8,092 bases of DNA from Anaerolineales bacterium UBA5069. GTDB lineage: Bacteria; Chloroflexota; Anaerolineae; Caldilineales; Caldilineaceae. The notes under the pieces were generated by a model, which was not told the origin of the DNA, did not search any database, and worked only from the letters and a program-made list of their open reading frames with translations. Positions 1-6,408 of this stretch are shown here, one piece after another. Location of the stretch: NCBI GenBank assembly GCA_002415895.1, contig DIAV01000055.1, forward strand, positions 5,140 to 13,231, given 5' to 3'. A program made the position numbers and the translations under genes. Each line of letters begins with the position of its first letter. Position 1 is the stretch's first letter.

Positions 1-38
1 ACATGTTGCTCAGACAATGGATACACTTGCTGCCTCGG

Positions 39-908
39 CTATTTGATTGCGCCGCGCGTCAAGCCACTCACAATGGAGCGTTGCGAAAGCAGCACCAGCA
101 CAACAACCGGCGCCACCATAACCACGCCAACCGCCATGATGAGCTCCCACGGCTTGCCCCAGGGTGAATAGCCGGCAAAGACTTCTGTAATCGAGACGCT
201 AAGCGTCTTGGCAGCCTTCGATGTGGAGAAAGACAACGGATACAGCAAATTGTTCCACGCGTTAATGAAATTGATCAATCCCATGGTGACAAGGCCGGGC
301 ATGGAGACCGGCAGCAGGACACGCCACATAATCTGCGCCAGCGACGCGCCGTCAATGCGCGCCGCTTCTTCAATCTCATAGGGCACTTGCTTGATGAAAG
401 AGACAAGCACCCAGACGGTGAAAGGCGCCAGTGTGCTGCTGAGCACAAGGATTAACCCTGCAATCGTGTCCAGCAGGTGCAAACCGGCGAGTATGCGGTA
501 GAGCGGCACGATGGTGCCCACGTCGGGCAGGGCCATGGAGAGGGTGAGCACCCAGAGCAGAACGGCGCTGCCCGGGATTTCGAGGCGGGCAAATGCGTAG
601 GCGGCCAGAAAGCTGACCGCAAGCGATGCCAGCGTTGTGCCAACGCTGAACCAGAAGGAGTTGCTCAGGTAGGCAAAGAAGGGCACCTGGGTAATCAGTG
701 TTGTGAAGTTTTGCAGCGTAGGCGCAGGCAACCAAATCGGCGGCACCTTGTTTAGCTGCGATGCAGTTGAAAACGCCGATCGCACAAGCCAATAGACCGG
801 AACGAGGATCAGCAGGCTGTAGGAAATTGCCAGGAGATAGGTCCACAGCGCACCAAGGCGCGGACGCAGACTGCGTGTCTGGCGGACAGGTGTATTCATC
901 GTGGACAT
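39..908 (-). CDS. Sugar ABC transporter permease, MalG-type (CUT1 family)
   Basis: Inner-membrane permease of a binding-protein-dependent carbohydrate importer. It would pair with the permease encoded just upstream to form the translocation pore. The 289-residue length is typical of MalG/LacG-like subunits. A first membrane segment covers about residues 22-43 and further hydrophobic segments lie near 85-107, 115-137, 147-171, 203-222 and 258-277. The cytoplasmic EAA loop that docks on the ATPase is clear at about 180-200 (EEAARIDGA, then LLPVSMPGL), followed by the AWNNLLYPL stretch common in these proteins. The ATG at 908 is preceded by only a weak GGGG element; an in-frame ATG at 899 is an alternative without a better ribosome site. 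It follows the other permease gene by 51 bp on the same strand, so the two are probably cotranscribed. The substrate is not readable from the sequence. The family call is secure. Confidence 0.95.
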   Translation of the reverse strand: MSTMNTPVRQTRSLRPRLGALWTYLLAISYSLLILVPVYWLVRSAFSTASQLNKVPPIWLPAPTLQNFTTLITQVPFFAYLSNSFWFSVGTTLASLAVSFLAAYAFARLEIPGSAVLLWVLTLSMALPDVGTIVPLYRILAGLHLLDTIAGLILVLSSTLAPFTVWVLVSFIKQVPYEIEEAARIDGASLAQIMWRVLLPVSMPGLVTMGLINFINAWNNLLYPLSFSTSKAAKTLSVSITEVFAGYSPWGKPWELIMAVGVVMVAPVVVLVLLSQRSIVSGLTRGAIK

Positions 909-959
909 GGCAGCAACCCCAGTGTCAAGAACCGCAACAGCCCTGAACCTTCCACCCGG

Positions 960-1892
960 CTAATAGGCTACATCTGTGCGGCGGAAGAGCCAGAGGCCGA
1001 GAACACCAATCACGCCCACAAGCAGCAAGAGCACCACAGCAATGGCCGACGCGTAGCCGAACTTGAAGAAGAGGATGCCCTGCTGGAAGATGCGCAACGC
1101 AAGCACGGTCGTCGCCACGCCCGGGCCACCAAACGTAAGTCCGTAGACGAGGTCAAAACTGGCCACCGTCCAAATAATGCGAAAGAGCCCCATTGTGACA
1201 AGCAGCGGCGTGACAAGGGGAATGGTAATGCGCCAGAAACGCTGCAGCGCATTGGCCCCATCCACGCGCGCTGCTTCATAGAGGTCCTGCCCTACGCCCT
1301 GCAACCCCGCGAGCAGCACAACCGCAATGAAGGGCGCATCCTTCCACACCTGCACGAGAATAACGGCTGTGCGCGCGCTCCACGCATTAATGAAGACAAC
1401 CATGCGATCGCCGGTGACCAACTGATAGAGGTAAGGAATGAGACCGAATTGATCGTCCAATAGCCAGCGAAACATGTAGCCGGCCACAATTGTGGGAATC
1501 GCCCACGGGATCAGGTTGATTGTGCGCACAAAGGTGCGGCCGAAGAAGACCGTGTTGAGCAGCAAGGCGATCATTAACCCCACAACAAGGTCGAGAATCG
1601 TGGTGGCGATCACGTAGATTAGCGTAAAGGAGAGCGCGCCCGTCACACTGGAATCGGTGAGCATTGTCCTGTAGTTCTGCAGGCCAATAAAGTCGTTGGT
1701 GCGCGCAATCAGGTCCTGGTTTGTGAAGCTCAGGCGGATTGTCTGCAGAATGGGGTACGCTGCCGTGGCAAAGCGGAGCAGAAACACAGGCGCGATCAGT
1801 GCCACAAAGAGCAGCAGGCGCCGGCTCCCGGCGGAGGCAATGCGGCGGCGCACCCTGTTGTTTTGCGTAGATACCTGCGTTGATACGGCCAT
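960..1892 (-). CDS. Sugar ABC transporter permease, MalF-type (CUT1 family)
   Basis: Partner inner-membrane permease of the same importer, 310 residues from the chosen start. A positively charged N-terminus (RVRRRIASAGSRR) precedes the first membrane segment at about residues 26-48. Further hydrophobic segments lie near 88-113, 125-145, 175-197, 226-245 and 281-304. The EAA loop is at about 206-225 (EAARVDGANALQRFW, then ITIPLVTP). It ends in RRTDVAY. The reading frame stays open back to 1976, but I prefer the ATG at 1892 because GAGG (1901-1904) sits 8 nt upstream of it. The longer form would also add a low-complexity, proline- and arginine-rich leader encoded across a perfect intergenic hairpin. 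It lies downstream of the binding-protein gene and upstream of the second permease, all on one strand, which is the usual order. The substrate is unknown. Confidence 0.94.
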   Translation of the reverse strand: MAVSTQVSTQNNRVRRRIASAGSRRLLLFVALIAPVFLLRFATAAYPILQTIRLSFTNQDLIARTNDFIGLQNYRTMLTDSSVTGALSFTLIYVIATTILDLVVGLMIALLLNTVFFGRTFVRTINLIPWAIPTIVAGYMFRWLLDDQFGLIPYLYQLVTGDRMVVFINAWSARTAVILVQVWKDAPFIAVVLLAGLQGVGQDLYEAARVDGANALQRFWRITIPLVTPLLVTMGLFRIIWTVASFDLVYGLTFGGPGVATTVLALRIFQQGILFFKFGYASAIAVVLLLLVGVIGVLGLWLFRRTDVAY

Positions 1893-1900
1893 CAGCTCAT

Positions 1901-1904
1901 CCTC
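1901..1904 (-). promoter_or_regulatory. Ribosome binding site deciding the MalF-type permease start
   Basis: GAGG on the minus strand, 8 nt upstream of the ATG at 1892. It supports the 310-residue form over an annotation starting at 1976, whose first 28 codons would run through the hairpin at 1931-1968. Confidence 0.7.
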
Positions 1905-1930
1905 GCTGGCGCTGGTGCGGAAAGCGGAGG

Positions 1931-1968
1931 CGCACCGCCGCCCGCAGGGGATGCCGGGCGGCGGTGCG
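1931..1968 (-). promoter_or_regulatory. Intergenic stem-loop between binding protein and permeases
   Basis: Perfect 14-bp GC-rich inverted repeat: arms 1931-1944 (CGCACCGCCGCCCG) and 1955-1968, with a 10-nt loop. It lies in the 87-bp gap between the binding-protein stop and the permease start. On the plus strand it is followed by five Ts (1969-1973). On the minus strand, the direction of the genes, it is preceded by five As and not followed by a U tract. In the sense transcript it is therefore better read as an mRNA-stabilising or partial-attenuation structure than as a full terminator. Such hairpins after the binding-protein gene are known in sugar transporter operons (for example malE-malF) and raise binding-protein level relative to permeases. 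The function here is inferred. Confidence 0.75.
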
Positions 1969-1979
1969 TTTTTCAAAGT

Positions 1980-3317
1980 CTAGCCAAGCTTCGCGAGGCC
2001 GTCCGTCGCCTGGGCCAGCGACTGCTCAAGCGTGATCTGGTCCGTGAGATACGCGGAGGCCGTATCCTCAATTACCGTCAGCGCCTCAACGAAGCGCGGG
2101 TGGAACGGGCGCACGCCGAGCGCACCCGCGTCCGAATACATCTTCAGCGGCCCGGCAACGCCCTTGCCTTCGGATGCCTCAAGCACCGGCTTGCGGGCGC
2201 TCAGGAACCAGTAGGAGGTCTTGACCGCTTCGACAGCCGTTTCAGAATCGATCAGATGCTTGAAGAGCGCCTCGGCCCCGGCCATGTTGGGCGTCGTCTT
2301 CACAATGCCGTGGCCCCAGCCTGCGGCGTAGGTCAGCATGTTGGCGCCACCTGGTCCGGCTGGCGGCAGTGCAATTTGCACCTTGCTTTCGTCGAACCAT
2401 GCCTTGTTGTCTTCACTGCGCGCAACGTCATAGAAGAAAGGCCATTGGCGCATAAATGCGACCTTGTCGGCCACATAGTCGGCATTCTGCTGGTTGTAGT
2501 CCTTCTGGAGCGAGGCGGGATTGAGGACCTTGTCATCGTGCAGGAGGTCATGAATGTACTGAAGTGAAGTCTCGTACTCGGGACCCACATCGAACGGGCT
2601 GCCGCCGGCCTGCAGCGTGATCCAGGCCAGGTAGACATTCAGGAACGCACCCTTGATCATGCCCTCTGTCTGTGCGTAGACGCCGTTTGCCTCGTCGGTG
2701 AAGACGGGGCCAAGTGCGCGTACATCGTCCCAGGTCTTGGGCACCTCGACGCCCTTCTCGTCAAACCAATCCTTGCGATAGTACCAGTAGGGCATCTCCC
2801 AATTGTGGAGCACGCGGAAGAGTTCACCGTTGTAGGTGCTCCAGATCTTGTGGTTCTCAACCATCGCATCGGGGAACTCAGCCCAGAAGTCGGCCGGCAG
2901 CAGATCATCCAGCCCGCGCATGTAGCCTGCCTGCGAGAATGAGGTGGCCAGTTCATCCTCAAAGTCAAGCACGTCGTAGGGCACATTGCCGGCCTGCACC
3001 GCGCTGGCCATGCGTGCAAGCTCCGTTTCCTTGGTGTCGGTGCGGAGCATCACCTCAAAAGGGAAGCCTGTCTTCTCTGTAAAGCCCGTGTTGGTCAGCA
3101 AATCCTTCGTACCCTGCTCGGCCCAGCCACCCACGGCAATGCGCACCGGTTGCACCTCGGCGCCAGGCGCGGCACTGGCGGCGCCGGCGGCTGCATCCGG
3201 CGCCGCCGGCAGTGCAGGCACAGCGCAAGCGGCCAATGCGGCGCCGGCAGCCGTTATCGATGCGATCTGCAGAAACTGGCGTCGCGAAATCCTGTTCTGA
3301 CTTTGCTGGTTTTCCAT
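1980..3317 (-). CDS. Extracellular sugar-binding lipoprotein of the ABC transporter (family 1 SBP)
   Basis: Solute-binding subunit that captures the substrate outside the membrane and delivers it to the two permeases encoded downstream. It is 445 residues from the ATG at 3317, typical of family 1 (MalE/UgpB-like) binding proteins. The N-terminus has a twin-arginine signal at residues 11-17 (SRRQFLQ), a hydrophobic alanine-rich segment and a lipobox LAAC with the lipidated cysteine at residue 31. An Ala/Pro/Gly linker follows before the folded domain begins near QPVRIAVGGW. The body has the expected features, including the YYRKDWFDEKGVEVPKTWDD stretch in the interlobe region. An upstream in-frame TTG at 3323 is possible, but it lies only 2 nt from the GAGGAG ribosome site, so the ATG is preferred. 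The substrate is not identifiable by eye; the adjacent kinase hints at a sugar or sugar acid. Confidence 0.95.
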   Translation of the reverse strand: MENQQSQNRISRRQFLQIASITAAGAALAACAVPALPAAPDAAAGAASAAPGAEVQPVRIAVGGWAEQGTKDLLTNTGFTEKTGFPFEVMLRTDTKETELARMASAVQAGNVPYDVLDFEDELATSFSQAGYMRGLDDLLPADFWAEFPDAMVENHKIWSTYNGELFRVLHNWEMPYWYYRKDWFDEKGVEVPKTWDDVRALGPVFTDEANGVYAQTEGMIKGAFLNVYLAWITLQAGGSPFDVGPEYETSLQYIHDLLHDDKVLNPASLQKDYNQQNADYVADKVAFMRQWPFFYDVARSEDNKAWFDESKVQIALPPAGPGGANMLTYAAGWGHGIVKTTPNMAGAEALFKHLIDSETAVEAVKTSYWFLSARKPVLEASEGKGVAGPLKMYSDAGALGVRPFHPRFVEALTVIEDTASAYLTDQITLEQSLAQATDGLAKLG

Positions 3318-3638
3318 GTTCAATTCTCCTCAAAGACTACGCGTGAATTGGAAGGCGAACCGTGGTTACGGAAACAGGGAAGCACTGCGGGTGGCGCAAT
3401 GGCCGGGGGAATGCAATGAGCCGGCTGAAGACAGAGATAGGCGAGTGTGCTTTGGTTGCTGCAGTCAGTAATTCACCCCCTCGGGATTGCACCCAGCCTG
3501 TGCGGCGGTGCGAAAAAGGCGATAGAGGCTTGCAGAGTCATCTCAACGCCAGCGCATGAGATGGGCAGGGACGCCACTGCATGTTGATTTTCCTTTGCGC
3601 CTTGACGCACCGCGCGCGCTTGCGTCGCCAAGTGCAGA
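3318..3638 (-). other. Intergenic region between the LacI-type gene and the binding-protein gene
   Basis: About 320 bp without a convincing gene on either strand; the short frames here look like chance. Just after the regulator stop is a short inverted repeat (GACGCA at 3604-3609, TGCGTC at 3621-3626, 11-nt GC-rich loop) with no following U tract, so it is a poor terminator. A weak minus-strand promoter candidate is TTGAGA (3541-3546) / 16 bp / TATCGC (3519-3524), whose -10 box matches badly. A short inverted element, AACC-GT-GGTT (3358-3367), lies 41 bp before the ATG. I see no copy of the operator found in front of the regulator gene. The transporter operon may have its own promoter here or be read from the regulator promoter. 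Confidence 0.5.
3326..3331 (-). promoter_or_regulatory. Strong ribosome binding site of the binding-protein gene
   Basis: GAGGAG on the minus strand, 8 nt before the ATG at 3317 and only 2 nt before the alternative TTG at 3323. It is the strongest ribosome site on this strand, consistent with the need for a large molar excess of binding protein. Confidence 0.8.
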
Positions 3639-4718
3639 TTAGTTGTCTGGCTCGCGGTTGAGCAGAAGGCGACGCAGCGTGGTGACGGATTCCGTCCGTT
3701 CGGTGCAGCGCGCGGTGGGTGGCGCCCCGCACGATTCGCGAATCATGAGTTCACCCTGGATACGCACTTCGTCTACGGCGGGGCTGCGCTCGTCAATCTG
3801 GGCAAGCAACAAATCGGCCGCCACGCGCCCCATCTCATAGACGGGCATGGACATGGTTGTTATCGCCGGGCGCACGATTGCGGCAAAGTCGCGGTTGTCA
3901 TAGCCCACGATTGCCACATCATTGGGGACGCTCAGGCCGGCATCCTGCACAGCGTAGATCGCGCCCAGCGCCATGAGATCATTGGCCGCAAAGATCGCAG
4001 TGGGGGGGGCGGCCGTATTCAACAAGTGCAGGGCTGCGTCGTAGCCGCTCTTTGTTTCCCAGTCGCCATAGGCAATGCGAGCGGGGTCTATCGCGAGACC
4101 ATGCCGATTTGACGCGCTAAAGAACCCCTCGTTGCGCGTGCGCGCACTGTGCCAATTGGCCGGCCCGGAAATCAGGCCAATGCGGCGGTGGCCCAGCGAT
4201 ACCAGGTGATCAACCACCCGCTCGCTGCAGCGGAAATCATCGGGGACAACGGAATTTCTGATGGGTGTGCCAAATAGACGATGCACGAAGAAGCAGGGCT
4301 TTTCCGCATTGCCAAGCAGCTCATCCGGCGCGCGGTGGGAGTACTCAACGAAGAGCAGGCCGTCTACAGGGCGGCTGAGCAGATCGGCGATGGCTGTGCG
4401 CTCCAGGTCGGGGTTCCAGTCGACGTTGACAATGAGCCCCGAATAGTCGGCTGCAGCCAGGCGATCTTGAATGCCGCGCACAATCGGCGGTACAAACGCG
4501 CTCATGATGTCGTCAACGATGATGCCAACCGTGCTTGTGCGTTTGGTGCGCAAGCCGCGCGCGGCCAGATTGGGCCGATAGCCCAGCGATTCAGCCGCCG
4601 CCTGCACGCGTTGGCGTGTGTCGGCGGCGATTGGGTAATTGGAACCGGAGAGAACGCGCGAGACCGTGGGGAGCGAGAGCCCAGTCGCGCGCGCCACATC
4701 CTGCATGGTGACGCCCAT
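3639..4718 (-). CDS. LacI-family transcriptional regulator
   Basis: Sugar-responsive DNA-binding regulator, 359 residues. The N-terminal helix-turn-helix is at residues 5-24 (MQDVARATGLSLPTVSRVLSG). The hinge region is at about 45-60 (GYRPNLAARGLRTKR), including the leucine that in LacI-family proteins inserts into the central CpG of the operator. A periplasmic-binding-protein-like effector domain starts at TVGIIVDD and includes IFAANDLMALG and VAIVGYDNRDFAAIVRPAITT, ending at IRESC near residue 331. A further tail of about 28 residues follows that is longer than usual. The ATG at 4718 has no good ribosome site; the ATG at 4706 (MQDVAR) is a plausible alternative. It is most likely a local repressor of the transporter and kinase genes, and an autoregulator given the operator-like repeats over its promoter. 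The effector is unknown. Confidence 0.95.
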   Translation of the reverse strand: MGVTMQDVARATGLSLPTVSRVLSGSNYPIAADTRQRVQAAAESLGYRPNLAARGLRTKRTSTVGIIVDDIMSAFVPPIVRGIQDRLAAADYSGLIVNVDWNPDLERTAIADLLSRPVDGLLFVEYSHRAPDELLGNAEKPCFFVHRLFGTPIRNSVVPDDFRCSERVVDHLVSLGHRRIGLISGPANWHSARTRNEGFFSASNRHGLAIDPARIAYGDWETKSGYDAALHLLNTAAPPTAIFAANDLMALGAIYAVQDAGLSVPNDVAIVGYDNRDFAAIVRPAITTMSMPVYEMGRVAADLLLAQIDERSPAVDEVRIQGELMIRESCGAPPTARCTERTESVTTLRRLLLNREPDN

Positions 4719-4747
4719 TGTGCGATTCGGTTGGCTGCGGAAAGGGG

Positions 4748-4796
4748 ATAGAAATCGTTATCTACTCTGCATAAAATAGCAGATAACGATTTCTAT
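4748..4796. promoter_or_regulatory. Paired inverted operators for the LacI-type regulator
   Basis: Perfect 16-bp inverted repeat: ATAGAAATCGTTATCT at 4748-4763 and its reverse complement at 4781-4796, separated by 17 bp. Each arm is itself a partial palindrome around a CpG (GAAATCGTTATC; 4 of 6 base pairs symmetric), as expected of a LacI-family operator. The two CpGs (4756-4757 and 4787-4788) are 31 bp apart, about three helical turns, so two dimers could bind the same face of the helix. The position over the -35/-10 spacer and the start region of the regulator promoter supports autorepression. That this regulator binds here is inferred from structure and position. Confidence 0.75.
4749..4777 (+). 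promoter_or_regulatory. Possible divergent plus-strand promoter at the operator
   Basis: The plus strand across the same repeat reads TAGAAA (4749-4754; four of six -35 matches), 17 bp, then TAAAAT (4772-4777; five of six -10 matches). It could drive the kinase gene with a leader of more than 300 nt, under the same operators. The -35 is weak and it could be a by-product of the symmetry. An alternative -10 (TACAAT at 4962-4967) lies nearer the kinase but has no convincing -35. Confidence 0.35.
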
Positions 4797-4801
4797 GTCA
4801 A
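4773..4801 (-). promoter_or_regulatory. Sigma-70-type promoter of the LacI-type gene
   Basis: Minus-strand TTGACA (4796-4801, perfect -35 match), a 17-bp spacer, then TATTTT (4773-4778, four of six matches to the -10 consensus). The predicted start of transcription is near 4766, giving a leader of about 48 nt to the ATG at 4718. One operator-like arm fills the spacer and the second begins just after the start point, so bound repressor would block polymerase directly. Confidence 0.75.
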
Positions 4802-5122
4802 CCGCCAATGTTGTGTGGCGGCAGGGCGATTCAAAAGTCAGCAAGGTGCATTTCGCCCACTGACAACGTGTGGAAGCCCTGCGGTACGTTCCTCTCCCTA
4901 CACCGCATCGATGTGCAATGGAATGGCGGTTTGGGGGGTATGCTTCACGCCAAGTCAGCGTTACAATATCACTAAACAACAAGCGCATTTCTACACGCTA
5001 ACCACTTGATGCGCGTCGCCGCTGCTATCGCGCCTGAAGCTTGCCGTTCAGTGTGCAGCGACTCCCGACCACAGCATTGCAGGTGACGCGCATACAGCAG
5101 TACGCCGCGCGGAGACGAAGCC

Positions 5123-6280
5123 ATGAGTGCGTCGGCCAGCACGCTCTTTCTGACAGACGAGGAGATTCGCCCCTTTGCAGGGCGAACGGGGGTTGTGGTG
5201 GGGCTGGGCGAGACGATGTTGCGCGACACGCCCGCCGACGCGCAGCGGCCCGAACAAACGCGCCTGGTGCACCTTTCGCTGGCCGGCAGCGAATGCACAG
5301 TGGTTACAATGCTGGCTCGCCTTGGCATCCCGTCCACCTACGTCACCCGTCTCCCCGATAACCCCTACGGCTGGCTCGTGCGCGATACGATCCGCGGCCA
5401 GGGTGTCAATGTCGACCATCTTGTCTGGGCGGCCAAAGCCGAGCCGATGGGCCGCTACATCTATGAACTCGGTCGCACACCACGCCAGAACATTGGCTGG
5501 TACCAGCGCATGTTTTCGGCGGCGAGCCGCCTTGATGCGGGCATGGTGAATTGGGCAGGCGCACTGGCAAACTGCCGGCTTCTGCATACGTCGGGCATTA
5601 CGTTTGGCCTGGCGGCCCACAGCGGCTACGCCACAAATCCGCTTCTGGCCGCCTTTGAGGAAGCGATGCGCGAACGCTCGGCAGACATGCTCGTCGGTCT
5701 GGACTTCAACTACCGCGCCACGCTCTGGTCGCGCGAGCAGTGCAAGGCAACGGTGACGCCGATTCTTGAGGATCATATTGATGTCCTGATTACTGGAATT
5801 TACGAGATGGCGGAATTCTACGGAATTGGCTGTGGACGTTACAGTGCCCAGGCCGTTCTGCGCGGTGAAGCGCACGCAATCGAGGATGACGACCTGCGCG
5901 CCTTCGGGGCCGCCGTGCATGAGCGCTTCGGCACACGCGTTGTCGCCGTCACAATGCGTGCGCCCGAAAGCATGGAGGAACATCGTTGGGAGACCGCGGC
6001 GATTGACGACCAGGGGCATTTCTTTCGCTCCCCCAGCCCCCGCACAATTGCGCTGCTTGATCGGCTTGGTGGTGGCGACACATGGGCTGCCGGCTTCTAC
6101 TACGGGCTGCTCACAGACGGAGTCGGTCAGGCGGGGATTGAGAAGGGCGTCATCATTGGCGACGCCGCCACCTGCATCCAGCAGACACTCATGTTTGACC
6201 TGCCCATTGTCACCCGTGAAGAGATTCAGCGACTGCTTGCTGCGGATCAGACGACGGCAGGCAGGCAGACCGTTCGGTAA
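5123..6280 (+). CDS. PfkB-family sugar kinase, 2-keto-3-deoxygluconate kinase-like
   Basis: ATP-dependent cytoplasmic sugar or sugar-acid kinase of the ribokinase/PfkB family, 385 residues and longer than the usual 300-340. The core starts near residue 23 (VVVGLGETMLR) after a leader of about 20 residues. LDFNYRATLW (193-202) matches the D-x-N-Y-R-x-x-L-W pattern seen in KDG kinases. The C-terminal signature DRLGGGDTWAAG (313-324) carries the presumed catalytic base Asp319. It has GGGD in place of the usual GAGD, as in the DRIGGGD subgroup of KDG kinases. The N-terminal signature is unusual: AGSECTVV (54-61) replaces the normal GG-x-x-x-N pattern. The GGAG ribosome site 8 nt before the ATG fixes the start. 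Divergent from the regulator gene and followed by the VOC gene, it probably phosphorylates a product of the imported sugar. The exact substrate is unproven; KDG is the best analogy. Confidence 0.88.
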   Translation: MSASASTLFLTDEEIRPFAGRTGVVVGLGETMLRDTPADAQRPEQTRLVHLSLAGSECTVVTMLARLGIPSTYVTRLPDNPYGWLVRDTIRGQGVNVDHLVWAAKAEPMGRYIYELGRTPRQNIGWYQRMFSAASRLDAGMVNWAGALANCRLLHTSGITFGLAAHSGYATNPLLAAFEEAMRERSADMLVGLDFNYRATLWSREQCKATVTPILEDHIDVLITGIYEMAEFYGIGCGRYSAQAVLRGEAHAIEDDDLRAFGAAVHERFGTRVVAVTMRAPESMEEHRWETAAIDDQGHFFRSPSPRTIALLDRLGGGDTWAAGFYYGLLTDGVGQAGIEKGVIIGDAATCIQQTLMFDLPIVTREEIQRLLAADQTTAGRQTVR

Positions 6281-6408
6281 TCATGCTGTCTGTATGCAAC
6301 TGTTCCCCAGTGATAGTAGGTGACGCAGGCTACATCTCCTTATCTTCACGCAGGACGCCAGGCGTTGACGAGCGCCCTGTGCGTAACGCAGAGCAAAGGA
6401 GCTCATCC
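6281..6408 (+). other. Kinase-VOC intergenic segment
   Basis: 128 bp between the kinase stop and the preferred GTG start of the VOC gene. The VOC reading frame is open through it, but the extra 42 residues it would add (from the ATG at 6283) are low in similarity to any VOC N-terminus. Only short imperfect repeats are visible (such as ACGCC-A-GGCGT at 6355-6365) and there is no clear promoter or terminator, so cotranscription with the kinase is likely. Confidence 0.5.
6395..6401 (+). promoter_or_regulatory. Ribosome binding site deciding the GTG start of the VOC gene
   Basis: AAAGGAG, 7 nt before the GTG at 6409. It is the best ribosome site near this gene and places the start immediately before the conserved first beta strand (FSHIGLSV), so the ATG at 6283 is probably not used. 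Confidence 0.8.

Larger units (their letters stand above)
4719..5122. other. Divergent intergenic region between the LacI-type and kinase genes
   Basis: 404 bp without a credible gene. The left third holds the double operator and regulator promoter. From about 4800 to 5110 I see no clear inverted repeat, RNA motif or second operator copy. The only promoter-like element there is TACAAT at 4962-4967. The kinase ribosome site GGAG (5111-5114) closes the region, 8 nt before its ATG. The length suggests either a long kinase leader or a second, unrecognised promoter. Confidence 0.6.

Noticed and set aside
1..38. Possible start of the next minus-strand gene (ATG read at 4-2)
   Set aside because: Only one codon is visible and the upstream ribosome-site resemblance is weak; nothing can be supported at the window edge.
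1893..1976. N-terminal extension of the MalF-type permease to an upstream start at 1976
   Set aside because: The extension would be encoded through the perfect hairpin and is compositionally odd, while the ATG at 1892 has GAGG at proper spacing.
3253..3262. GTTATCGAT inside the binding-protein signal-peptide region as a possible extra operator
   Set aside because: It shares GTTATC with the operator arm but lacks the matching ATCG half and lies within coding sequence; the match is no better than chance.
3362..3559. Small plus-strand frame of 65 codons in the gap before the binding-protein gene
   Set aside because: No ribosome site, no recognisable domain, and it overlaps other equally poor frames; treated as chance.
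5048..6019. Long open frame of 323 codons on the minus strand opposite the kinase gene
   Set aside because: It is antisense to a kinase with clear family motifs. Its translation is rich in Arg, Ala, His and Cys with no recognisable motif, as expected of a shadow frame in GC-rich DNA.
6283..6408. N-terminal extension of the VOC protein from an ATG at 6283
   Set aside because: The ATG is 3 bp after the kinase stop and could suggest coupling, but the added 42 residues resemble no VOC N-terminus, and the GTG at 6409 has a far better ribosome site directly before the conserved first strand.
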